A DNA stretch of 5,688 nt, taken from NCBI GenBank assembly GCA_030619185.1, contig JAUXBW010000151.1:1-5688 (forward strand). Reading direction: 5' to 3'. Within the stretch, counting starts at the first letter, position 1; each line of letters starts with the position of its first letter. The position numbers were made by a program, and so were the translations under genes. The notes beneath the pieces were generated by a model, which ran no database searches, was not told where the DNA came from, and was given only the letters and a program-made list of their open reading frames with translations. Of this stretch, positions 1 through 5,688 are shown in pieces. This DNA comes from Methyloprofundus sp. (GTDB taxonomy: Bacteria; Pseudomonadota; Gammaproteobacteria; Methylococcales; Methylomonadaceae).

Positions 1-619
1 CTAATAATTTTTCACTTTCTATATCATTAAATAGATGACGTAAGCTTTCTTCAGTGCCGGTATTAAACACCTGTTTAGGGTTTTGGCTGACTTTCAAAAG
101 ACAGTTGCTGTTAACCGTCATTTTATATCCGGTTATTTCAGAAAAATTTATCTGAGTATGATTTTTTCCATGAGAAAAGTGCAATATGCAATTTAATGGA
201 TCAAATACGAGAGAACATAAACTAATTTTTGAATCATAGCGTATGTTTTTTGAGGTGGTGGTTTCACTATTATGTTGTGAGAAAAACTGCGACTTGTAAA
301 AGTAGATCAGGGCTAATGCCACCAAAATGAGAAAAATAATGATAATAATAAGTACCGAAGCAACAGACGAGTCCTGATCATGAGTCAAGGGCTGGTCTAA
401 TTTACCAGGGTTTACTAACGGCCCTGAAGGGACGGCATTGTCAGTGACTGAACCAACCCCTGTTGCTAACTGTTTATTATCTGCCATTAACGCAACAATT
501 AAATCAGAAGAAGACAATATCCATGAGTTTGTTTGCTGAAATGCTGTCGATGCTTGAGTGTTGCAGCCAGAAAGTGATAACAAAAACATAGCTATTATCA
601 GTAAGGGTCTTTTTTTCAT
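1..619 (-). CDS. Putative lipoprotein with an internal transmembrane helix (3' end outside window)
   Basis: I do not recognise this gene. It reads open from an ATG at 617-619 for 206 codons to the left edge, with no stop. The N-terminus MKKRPLL is followed by a hydrophobic stretch and a lipobox L16-S17-G18-C19, a typical lipoprotein signal peptide with lipidation expected at Cys19. A polar periplasmic segment follows (about 20-88), then a very hydrophobic helix (about 89-108, rich in Ile and Leu) ending in Tyr-Lys. The remaining ~98 residues alternate short hydrophobic strands with polar turns and end in a probable helix (191-204). An in-frame ATG 15 codons upstream exists, but it would bury the signal peptide, so I prefer MKKR. 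No clear Shine-Dalgarno is visible. A lipid anchor plus an internal helix would put the C-terminal domain in the cytoplasm. Start and lipobox are seen directly; topology is inferred. Confidence 0.75.
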   Translation of the reverse strand, partial: MKKRPLLIIAMFLLSLSGCNTQASTAFQQTNSWILSSSDLIVALMADNKQLATGVGSVTDNAVPSGPLVNPGKLDQPLTHDQDSSVASVLIIIIIFLILVALALIYFYKSQFFSQHNSETTTSKNIRYDSKISLCSLVFDPLNCILHFSHGKNHTQINFSEITGYKMTVNSNCLLKVSQNPKQVFNTGTEESLRHLFNDIESEKLL

Positions 620-669
620 AATGCTACGTTGATGATTAGGGGTGTGAGTACGAAATAGCATAGCCAACT

Positions 670-690
670 GTAGGTGCGGATTCATCCGCA
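670..690 (+). repeat. Solitary REP (repetitive extragenic palindrome) with GTAG head
   Basis: A GTAG tetranucleotide (670-673) is followed by a perfect inverted repeat, TGCGGAT (675-681) and ATCCGCA (684-690), with a 2-nt loop TC. A short GC-rich palindrome headed by GTAG or GTGG is the signature of gammaproteobacterial REP elements that are mobilised by RAYT (TnpA-REP) transposases. It lies in the aas to lipoprotein intergenic space, the usual setting. As RNA it could form a stable hairpin at the 3' end of the aas transcript and protect or end it, but no T-tract follows on either strand. Only one copy is present here, so family membership is inferred from form alone. Confidence 0.7.
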
Positions 691-700
691 GAGTACAGCT

Positions 701-725
701 AAAGCTAGGCCTGTCCATTAGCTTT
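701..725. repeat. Short AT-rich inverted repeat just downstream of aas
   Basis: AAAGCTA (701-707) and TAGCTTT (719-725) form a perfect 7-bp inverted repeat around an 11-nt loop. It lies 14 nt past the aas stop codon and next to the REP element. On the minus strand, in the direction of aas transcription, no T-run follows, so it is a poor intrinsic terminator. On the plus strand a short T-run overlaps and follows the right arm, but no plus-strand gene leads into it. The stem is weak and its role is uncertain. Confidence 0.3.
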
Positions 726-738
726 TTCCTGAGGGTAA

Positions 739-2883
739 TTATTTAAAGTGCTCCAGGGCTAACTCAGTCGCCTCAAGATAGTTAATTTTTCCTGTTGCCA
801 GCACAGGGATTTTTTCAACGATGATAAATTTTTTCGGTAAATTAATGCTGGCTACGCCTTTGGTCTGTGCAGTCAGGTCTTTACTCGTGGCGTTTGCTTG
901 CGTGCTAATCAGTACTAATTTTTCGCCTTTGCGTTCGTCTGGCACACAAACCACCACATTTTGAGCATCAGGCCAGACATCATTGATTAATTGTTCCGTG
1001 GCTGTTAAGGAAACCATTTCGCCGGCAATTTTTGCAAAGCGCTTACTGCGCCCACGGATTGAAACATAACGCTCTGCATCGACATGTACTATATCACCGG
1101 TATCATACCAACCTGAGCCATAGATGGAACTTGGTGGAACAAGTTGACCAGGATTATCGGCTAGCAAGTACCCTTGCATAATGTTTGCCCCATATAAATG
1201 CAGTTTACCTGCATTTTCAATGCCGGGAATCTTTTCTAGTTTATATTCCATACCAGGCATTAAGCGTCCTACAGTGCCGGCTTTATAAAACATAGGCGTA
1301 TTTACCGCTGCAACCGGACTGGTTTCAGTTGCACCATAGCCTTCCAATATACGGATACCAAATTTATCCGACCATAATTTGCGCGTATTTTCATGCAACT
1401 TTTCAGCACCAGCAACCACATAACGCATATTGAAAAAATCATACGCATGTGCTTTTTTCCCATAAGCGGCCAAAAAGGTATTGGTGCCAAAGATAATAGT
1501 GGAATTCGTTTCGTAAGCCATTTCAGGGATAATACTGTAGTGCAATGGCGATGGGTAGAAGAAGGTGGTCATGCCATTCATAATGGGTAGCATGGTACCC
1601 ACAGTAAAGCCAAAAGAATGAAACATAGGCAGAAAATTGAGTACGGTATCCTGAGCATTAAAACTAATACGCGCTGAAACCTGCTTGTGATTTGCCAGGA
1701 TATTACTATGTGATAAGACAACGCCTTTAGGGGTACCCTCTGAACCCGAGGTAAATAATACAACGGCTGGACTGTCCGGATCACACTGAATACGTGGATA
1801 CCATAAGTGAGCTGTTTTGGCCTGTATCAGTGCTGTTAATTTATTAATAATGCTAATATCTTTGGCTATATCTTCCAGATAGACCAGGTTGATGTTTTCT
1901 GACAATACTTGTGCATCTTCGGTGAATTTTCCAAGTTCAATAAAGCGGTGGGATGTTAAAACAGTTTTGATTTTTGCGGTATGACAGGCGGCAATCATGC
2001 CTGCTGCGCCCGTTGAGTAATTCAACATGGCAGGTACGCGCTGATGTAATTGCAGGCCTAATACAACGTTAAGTGTCTTGCTGCTGTTGGGTAGATAGAT
2101 ACCGACATTTTCACCTTTTTCGGTGATTTTTGTTAGTGCGTTGCCTATTGCGATAGACCGTGTAAATAACGTGTTATAGGATAAAGGGATTCTGTCTAAA
2201 TCTTCTGTAATCGTGTGTTTACCACCATGTATTTTCTTAGCTTCCAGTAGCGCAGAAAATAACGATTGCTTATATAAGCTGGTGGCAAACATCATATTGC
2301 TCATGATGTCAGTTAAAACCAGACCACTGGCATGGCGGCGCGCTTTTCCGCGTAATTCATCAGCGACCGTAATTTTTGTGGGCGGCAGTATTTGCAGGGT
2401 AATCTTGGGGAAAAAGCGTAAGCGTATGACATTGTGTAAGCGAGAAAAATGCGTATATTGAGCACCCTCTATACGGATAGGAAGAATCGTCGCGCCCGAT
2501 TTATCTGCGACCATACCCGTACCATCGTAGACCTTCATGAGTGAACCCGTCACGGTGATCCTGCCTTCAGGAAAAATAACGGTTTTACTGGGTTTTCGTA
2601 AATAATGAATTAAATTTTTTAAGGAGATAGGGTGGGTTGGATCCATAGGGAAAATTTGGGATAAACCTAAAAAAGGTTTTAACCACCAGCGCTCGGCAAT
2701 ATGGCTATTGATTGCGAAAGTAATATTGTCGGGTAAGAAAACCCCGAGTAAGAGTGGGTCTAAAAAGGAGCTGTGATTGGCAATAATAAGCACACGATCC
2801 CCAGCTTTTTTATAATTCTCTAGTCCTTTTACTTCAACTTGATAAAGTAGAGTGAGTAACCATCTTAAAAATATTTTTAGCAT
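739..2883 (-). CDS. aas: Bifunctional Aas: lysophospholipid acyltransferase / acyl-ACP synthetase
   Basis: This inner-membrane-associated enzyme re-acylates 2-acylglycerophosphoethanolamine (lyso-PE). The synthetase half activates a fatty acid with ATP and loads it on acyl carrier protein; the acyltransferase half transfers it to the lysolipid. The 714 residues match the length of E. coli Aas (about 719). The PlsC-like domain (about 1-190) has the HX4D motif at H37-D42 and the FPEGR motif at 104-108. The adenylate-forming domain (about 225-714) has the phosphate-binding loop TSGSEGTPKG (378-387), GYGATE (515-520), YDTGD (593-597), the hinge region GRSKRFAKIAGEMVS (611-625) and the catalytic Lys699 in ATGKIN. 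All key residues are present. The start is at 2883 with a weak AGAGA 5 nt upstream. In E. coli, aas follows the lysolipid flippase gene lplT; none is visible on either side here. The 232-bp upstream gap suggests its own promoter, which I could not locate. Confidence 0.95.
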   Translation of the reverse strand: MLKIFLRWLLTLLYQVEVKGLENYKKAGDRVLIIANHSSFLDPLLLGVFLPDNITFAINSHIAERWWLKPFLGLSQIFPMDPTHPISLKNLIHYLRKPSKTVIFPEGRITVTGSLMKVYDGTGMVADKSGATILPIRIEGAQYTHFSRLHNVIRLRFFPKITLQILPPTKITVADELRGKARRHASGLVLTDIMSNMMFATSLYKQSLFSALLEAKKIHGGKHTITEDLDRIPLSYNTLFTRSIAIGNALTKITEKGENVGIYLPNSSKTLNVVLGLQLHQRVPAMLNYSTGAAGMIAACHTAKIKTVLTSHRFIELGKFTEDAQVLSENINLVYLEDIAKDISIINKLTALIQAKTAHLWYPRIQCDPDSPAVVLFTSGSEGTPKGVVLSHSNILANHKQVSARISFNAQDTVLNFLPMFHSFGFTVGTMLPIMNGMTTFFYPSPLHYSIIPEMAYETNSTIIFGTNTFLAAYGKKAHAYDFFNMRYVVAGAEKLHENTRKLWSDKFGIRILEGYGATETSPVAAVNTPMFYKAGTVGRLMPGMEYKLEKIPGIENAGKLHLYGANIMQGYLLADNPGQLVPPSSIYGSGWYDTGDIVHVDAERYVSIRGRSKRFAKIAGEMVSLTATEQLINDVWPDAQNVVVCVPDERKGEKLVLISTQANATSKDLTAQTKGVASINLPKKFIIVEKIPVLATGKINYLEATELALEHFK

Positions 2884-2937
2884 CGGAGTCTCTGCAAGTA
2901 GGGTGGATAAAAAAGCGTGGGGATATGCATCAATACA

Positions 2938-2988
2938 GGCGCGGGTCTTCAGTCTGTTTTATATATTGACGGACTAAAGATCTGCGCC
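2938..2988. repeat. Long imperfect hairpin (18-position stem) between ctaA and aas
   Basis: Positions 2938-2955 pair with 2971-2988 around a 15-nt AT-rich loop (2956-2970). The base of the stem is GGCGC with GCGCC. Read as plus-strand RNA there are 14 Watson-Crick pairs, three G-U wobbles (2943/2983, 2945/2981, 2955/2971) and one mismatch (2950/2976). On the minus strand, where the neighbouring genes are transcribed, the wobbles become C/A mismatches, so the fold is weaker. Neither side is followed by a T-tract, so it is not a standard intrinsic terminator. It could be a REP or MITE-like palindrome, a leader element of aas, or an unrecognised plus-strand RNA. The rest of 2884-3115 shows no gene and no promoter I trust. 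Confidence 0.55.
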
Positions 2989-3115
2989 CCGGCAACGAGT
3001 TTCTCAGGTGTGTTGTGCGTATTCCGTAGCCTGCCTATCATAAAATAAATTGTAGATAGACACGAAAAACCTTAGCCCATTCTATTATGTTAAACGTATC
3101 TTGTATAAAGTGATT

Positions 3116-4099
3116 TTAGGATAGCACTGTTTTACTGCTGTTTTTAGCTGCATAATTGATACAGATAAAGATAAAAAACTGTATGCCAAAAATTAAATTT
3201 GCCATGAGTAAATGTATGGGTTGTGCAACCGGAGGCATACCTAGACGATCCAAAGAAACACCCACAAGAATTGCGCAAATAATAAGCCCGACTAAGGTAT
3301 AGGCCAGGCGAAATAACAAGCTGCTTTTGTCGACAGATTGATACACTTTCCAGGCTAACCAGAGATTGGTAAATAAAATGACGGCTGAAAATGAACGGTG
3401 TATATAAAAGATAATGGGAAAGCTATCGCGCCAATACTCTCTATCTATATAATTATGGTGAGTGGCAATTAAATCTACGGCTTCCCTGACCTGAGTGCCC
3501 ATGCCAACTTGTATCAACGTAAAGCCCATAGCAAGCATTAAAACGCTTTTGAATTGCGTGGGTAATGCAGAAATATCAATTTGGCGTAATAGGTCATTCT
3601 GTGATCGGGCAATCGCATAAATTAATAGCGCAACAATAAATAAGGCAAGCAACATATGAGCCGTTATCATTAAGGGGTGCAAGTGTGTTTTTACCACCAC
3701 AGAACCCAGCCAGCCCTGAAAGCCGACTAATAAAAAAACTGCCAGGGATAAATAAAAGACAGCTTTATCCGTTTTTAAATAAGCCCGGGATGACCAAAGG
3801 GTCAAAAAAATCAAGATACCGATGGTGACACCAGTAAGGCGATTGAGGTATTCGGTCCAGGTTTTGACGACATTAAAATCAGTATTAGAGTAACCGACTG
3901 CATAGATTTCATGATAATTACTGGGTAATTCAGCTTCACTCGTCGGAGGAATCAGCTGGCCAAAACATGTAGGCCAGTCTGGACAGCCCATTCCTGCACC
4001 CGAGGCACGAACGATACCACCTACTAATATGACAAAATACACTGCGAAAATTGTTAGCGTGCCTAAGCGCCTGAAGTGTCGCGCGGTTTCTGGATTCAT
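3116..4099 (-). CDS. ctaA: COX15/CtaA-family heme A synthase, Asn variant at the first heme-ligand position
   Basis: Heme A synthase oxidises the C8 methyl of heme O to a formyl group in the cytoplasmic membrane, making the cofactor of aa3-type terminal oxidases. The 327 residues form eight likely membrane helices (about 12-31, 84-104, 115-135, 143-164, 184-204, 228-250, 264-284, 293-314). Family signatures are GGIVRASGAGMGCPDWPTC (27-45), with the cysteine pair C39/C45 in the first extracytoplasmic loop, and the helix-II motif E83-Y-L-N86-R87. Histidines H148, H234 and H296 fit three of the four conserved heme ligands. The fourth, in the ExxHR motif, is Asn86 here. The start at 4099 has AAGAG (4108-4112) 8 nt upstream. 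The heme O synthase gene (ctaB/cyoE) and oxidase subunits, often neighbours, are not in this window. Family assignment is firm; catalytic identity is likely but not proven because of Asn86. Confidence 0.9.
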   Translation of the reverse strand: MNPETARHFRRLGTLTIFAVYFVILVGGIVRASGAGMGCPDWPTCFGQLIPPTSEAELPSNYHEIYAVGYSNTDFNVVKTWTEYLNRLTGVTIGILIFLTLWSSRAYLKTDKAVFYLSLAVFLLVGFQGWLGSVVVKTHLHPLMITAHMLLALFIVALLIYAIARSQNDLLRQIDISALPTQFKSVLMLAMGFTLIQVGMGTQVREAVDLIATHHNYIDREYWRDSFPIIFYIHRSFSAVILFTNLWLAWKVYQSVDKSSLLFRLAYTLVGLIICAILVGVSLDRLGMPPVAQPIHLLMANLIFGIQFFIFICINYAAKNSSKTVLS

Positions 4100-4130
4100 T
4101 AGTATTACTCTTGGTGTTGATTAAGGCTTT

Positions 4131-4161
4131 AGGAACGCAAACTTATTCCGTACACGTTCCT
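4131..4161. repeat. Hairpin formed within and beside the 24-bp repeat
   Basis: AGGAACG (4131-4137) and CGTTCCT (4155-4161) form a perfect 7-bp inverted repeat with a 17-nt loop. The right arm belongs to the dispersed 24-bp repeat at 4140-4163; the left arm is extra and is absent from the other copy. It lies between the ygfZ stop and the ctaA start, where it could act as an mRNA processing or attenuation structure. There is no T-tract after it in the direction of transcription. Confidence 0.4.
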
Positions 4162-4163
4162 TA
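4140..4163 (-). repeat. 24-bp dispersed repeat, copy 1 (inverted relative to copy 2)
   Basis: Read on the minus strand, this stretch matches positions 5615-5638 on the plus strand at 22 of 24 bases. The only differences are two C/T changes, at the 10th and 12th bases. The pattern begins TAAGGAACG and ends ACGGAATAAGTT. The match stops at both ends, apart from scattered bases. It fills part of the 85-bp gap between ygfZ and ctaA. A match this long between two intergenic spots only 1.5 kb apart suggests a repeat family or a shared binding site. Confidence 0.75.
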
Positions 4164-4184
4164 GTCGTAACTTAAATTGTGAAT

Positions 4185-5096
4185 TTAATTCAGTATGATT
4201 TTATCGTGATTTTGATTATTAAGCTGTAGATTTTTTGTATTAACAGCCTGGTCTTTCAGGACAACAAGTAACTGTGTAGTGCTGCCCTGCTGACTTGCCA
4301 ATATCACAGTCCCGAGTGCTGTGTTTTCATGATCTGTCACAGTGCAGCCTGGAGGAATATCAGTTTCAGTGATACATCTGGCCTGATACATGGCTCGTTT
4401 GTTTTTTCCTAAATAATGGGTGCGGGCTACAATTTCCTGGCCTGTATAACAACCTTTTTCAAAGCTAATAGCATTGAGTTTATCCAGGTTAAGCATTTGC
4501 GGGACAAACTCTTCACTTGTTTGAGTGTATAGCCAGGGAATACCGGCTTGAATATCCAGTCCTAGCCAGGCGTTTGAGCAAATCAGGCTAAGGGATTGTT
4601 GCTGTATTAGTTCAGGCCAGAATAACTGTGATTGATCCGGATTGCCAATAAACAAAAAACTATTGTCAAGTTGAGGGTAGGGATATAGGCTGGCTTGTGC
4701 GCTTAAGGGCACATTAGACAGGCCGGTAATACATAAAGAATCACTTTGATCAGTTAATTGTACGTCGGAGCGTAAGATGTACATTTGTAGCTTTTTGCTG
4801 ACAGTTTCGACTAAATCGCTAGTGAGAATGAGCTGAAAAGACGCTTGTTGCTTGATAATAATAAAGGTTGTAATGGTACGGCCTTTAGCATTGCAATAGG
4901 CACCCAGGCCAGGCTTTGAGTCTAGCAGGGATTTAATATCACAAGTGGTCTGGCCTTGTAAAAAGTTTGCTGCATCTTTACCTGATACCGTCAAGACGGC
5001 TAAATGACTGAGTGGGGCTAAAATTACTTGCTTATCGGTGGGGGTGTGAGGTGATAATTCGAGGGTACTTAAATAGCTGATCCAGTCTGCATGCAT
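4185..5096 (-). CDS. ygfZ: YgfZ, tetrahydrofolate-binding Fe-S cluster maintenance protein
   Basis: YgfZ is a cytoplasmic, GcvT-like folate-binding protein that supports assembly or repair of certain Fe-S enzymes, such as the tRNA methylthiotransferase MiaB, especially under oxidative stress. The diagnostic motif KGCYTGQE lies at 214-221 with the conserved functional cysteine at C216. Upstream are the GcvT-like strands with FLQGQTTCDI (45-54) and AYCNAKGR (66-73), both typical of the family. The 303 residues are close to the usual length (E. coli about 326). The start at 5096 is bounded by an in-frame TAA at 5115-5117, so it cannot lie farther upstream. No clear Shine-Dalgarno precedes it. 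The gene sits alone between two non-coding gaps of 135 and 85 bp. The last ~20 residues, rich in Asn and Gln, look like a variable tail. Confidence 0.93.
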   Translation of the reverse strand: MHADWISYLSTLELSPHTPTDKQVILAPLSHLAVLTVSGKDAANFLQGQTTCDIKSLLDSKPGLGAYCNAKGRTITTFIIIKQQASFQLILTSDLVETVSKKLQMYILRSDVQLTDQSDSLCITGLSNVPLSAQASLYPYPQLDNSFLFIGNPDQSQLFWPELIQQQSLSLICSNAWLGLDIQAGIPWLYTQTSEEFVPQMLNLDKLNAISFEKGCYTGQEIVARTHYLGKNKRAMYQARCITETDIPPGCTVTDHENTALGTVILASQQGSTTQLLVVLKDQAVNTKNLQLNNQNHDKIILN

Positions 5097-5127
5097 GATG
5101 GTTAGTAGTAGGCGTTATTTATAAGGC

Positions 5128-5144
5128 CATAGTATTTCACTATG
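5128..5144. promoter_or_regulatory. Short perfect dyad in the presumed ygfZ leader
   Basis: CATAGT (5128-5133) and ACTATG (5139-5144) form a perfect 6-bp inverted repeat with a 5-nt spacer. It lies 31 bp upstream of the ygfZ start and 11 bp downstream of a TATAAT on the minus strand. A small dyad just after a transcription start could be an operator, or a short hairpin in the leader. Short dyads also occur by chance in AT-rich DNA, so the function is speculative. Confidence 0.3.
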
Positions 5145-5155
5145 TTAAAAACTTT

Positions 5156-5161
5156 ATTATA
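5156..5161 (-). promoter_or_regulatory. Possible -10 box for ygfZ
   Basis: The minus strand reads an exact TATAAT at these positions, about 60 bp upstream of the ygfZ start, in an AT-rich gap. No good -35 hexamer is found at 16-18 bp (the 17-bp position reads GCGGCA). It would therefore need an activator, or it is a chance match. The 135-bp gap after the 90-residue gene makes a separate ygfZ promoter plausible. Confidence 0.3.
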
Positions 5162-5231
5162 ACGGATAAGCTTATTAATGCCGCGAATAACAGGTAGGAT
5201 TCGAGCAGGTATATTCTTTGCTAGAAATTAC

Positions 5232-5504
5232 CTAATTTTTAAAGATTTTAAACCACGCCCAGATAGAACAGAGTGAGCCTAGAGCAACATAAGCATAATT
5301 TGCAGTAAATTTGAGCAAGGTGTTGCTGGGGTCGTGAGCCAGAGTATCTTTTAAGCCCGGGGTAATAAAGTAGGTCCAGAGCAGGGCAGGGACAAAAAAT
5401 ACTAAAAATCCAGATAAAGCCATATGAACGGGGTTTTTACCTGAGTCTAAGGCAGATTTGAAAAACAGGACAGTGATAATAATTGCAGCGATAGTACCTG
5501 GCAT
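5232..5504 (-). CDS. Small three-helix membrane protein of unknown function
   Basis: I do not recognise this 90-residue protein. It is strongly hydrophobic, with likely membrane helices at about 3-18, 28-48 and 69-88, and a short loop rich in Asp, Lys and Ser around 50-65. It ends in Lys and Asn after an aromatic stretch (WAWFKIF). There is no cleavable signal peptide or lipobox. It is clearly a real gene: the ATG at 5504 has a textbook AAGGAG Shine-Dalgarno 6 nt upstream, and a near-consensus promoter sits just before it. It precedes ygfZ on the same strand by 135 bp. That co-orientation may or may not mean a shared role. The window gives no basis for a function beyond being an inner-membrane protein. 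Confidence 0.85.
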   Translation of the reverse strand: MPGTIAAIIITVLFFKSALDSGKNPVHMALSGFLVFFVPALLWTYFITPGLKDTLAHDPSNTLLKFTANYAYVALGSLCSIWAWFKIFKN

Positions 5505-5510
5505 GGGCAG

Positions 5511-5516
5511 CTCCTT
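5511..5516 (-). promoter_or_regulatory. Strong Shine-Dalgarno for the 90-residue membrane protein
   Basis: The minus strand reads AAGGAG, six nucleotides before the ATG at 5504. It is the best ribosome binding site in the window and fixes the start of this small gene. The other genes here have weak sites, so this one is probably translated well. Confidence 0.85.
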
Positions 5517-5533
5517 AAGATAAACTTGTATGT

Positions 5534-5562
5534 ATCATAGCCCGTAGAACTGGGACTGTCCA
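5534..5562 (-). promoter_or_regulatory. Sigma70-type promoter for the 90-residue membrane protein gene
   Basis: On the minus strand, TGGACA (5557-5562) is a 5-of-6 match to the -35 consensus. After exactly 17 bp (5540-5556) comes TATGAT (5534-5539), a 5-of-6 match to the -10 consensus. The predicted start of transcription, near 5527, gives a leader of about 20 nt that contains the Shine-Dalgarno. Position, spacing and sequence all agree, making this the best promoter in the window. It may also drive read-through into ygfZ. Confidence 0.7.
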
Positions 5563-5614
5563 TATGCTGCAAAAGTGACTCATCTGGATTAGTTCAGTGG
5601 CTCAGGCCAGGCGA

Positions 5615-5638
5615 TAAGGAACGCGCACGGAATAAGTT
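5615..5638 (+). repeat. 24-bp dispersed repeat, copy 2
   Basis: This stretch matches the reverse complement of 4140-4163 at 22 of 24 bases. It lies about 50 bp upstream of the -35 box of the 90-residue gene. The sequence beyond it to the window edge (5639-5688) has no gene that I can see and contains GGCGC twice. This copy may be one end of a longer intergenic repeat that continues outside the window. The two copies face each other and bracket the ygfZ block. Confidence 0.7.
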
Positions 5639-5688
5639 GAGCATCTGGCGCAGGATTTTTATTCGTATTCAAGGCGTAGACACGGCGC

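Noticed and set aside
709..718. TGGACA-like -35 on the minus strand upstream of the lipoprotein gene
   Set aside because: The hexamer matches, but no acceptable -10 hexamer lies 15-19 bp downstream; the 16-bp position reads TACTCT.
1302..1784. Two open frames on the minus strand inside aas (1302-1490 and 1578-1784)
   Set aside because: They lie in other frames within the aas coding sequence, whose domains are intact across the same bases. Their translations show no motif.
1393..2461. Plus-strand open frames at 1393-1590 and 2213-2461
   Set aside because: Both are antisense to aas, have no recognisable domain or promoter, and look like by-products of codon use in aas.
2938..2990. tRNA-like or integron attC-like fold
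   Set aside because: It is one long stem with no cloverleaf arms, no T-loop sequence and no CCA. The core site motifs of attC are not present.
3100..3115. Intrinsic terminator directly after ctaA
   Set aside because: No GC-rich stem followed by a T-run exists between the ctaA stop and the 2938-2988 hairpin on the minus strand.
4172..4188. Perfect TTAAATT/AATTTAA inverted repeat overlapping the ygfZ stop, as a terminator
   Set aside because: The stem is entirely A-T with a 3-nt loop, has no GC core, and no T-run follows in the direction of transcription.

Overview
The window looks like a chromosomal segment of a moderately AT-leaning gammaproteobacterium. The best taxonomic clue is a full-length Aas-type acyltransferase/acyl-ACP synthetase fusion next to a YgfZ protein with the KGCYxGQE motif. 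A GTAG-headed REP palindrome of the kind common in gammaproteobacteria supports this. I cannot name a genus. Every convincing gene is on the minus strand, so transcription runs from right to left.

Right to left: positions 5505-5688 are non-coding. They hold one copy of a 24-bp repeat and a good sigma70-type promoter. The promoter leads into a 90-residue, three-helix membrane protein of unknown function (5232-5504) with a strong Shine-Dalgarno. A 135-bp gap with a possible -10 box and a small dyad precedes ygfZ (4185-5096), a folate-dependent Fe-S maintenance protein. An 85-bp gap holds the second, inverted copy of the 24-bp repeat. Then comes a COX15/CtaA-family heme A synthase (3116-4099). 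In this protein the first of the four usual heme-ligand histidines is asparagine. A 232-bp intergenic region contains an 18-position imperfect stem. After it comes aas (739-2883), for lysophospholipid re-acylation. A REP element (670-690) sits between aas and the last gene (1-619), a putative lipoprotein that runs off the left edge.

The genes share a broad envelope and respiration theme: terminal-oxidase cofactor synthesis, Fe-S enzyme upkeep, and membrane phospholipid repair. The gaps of 85 to 232 bp, most with their own structure, argue for several transcription units rather than one tight operon. I found no phage, defence, CRISPR, tRNA or rRNA features. The points most worth a second look are the Asn-variant CtaA, the long intergenic hairpin, the inverted 24-bp repeat pair flanking the ygfZ block, and the unusual lipoprotein with an internal membrane helix.
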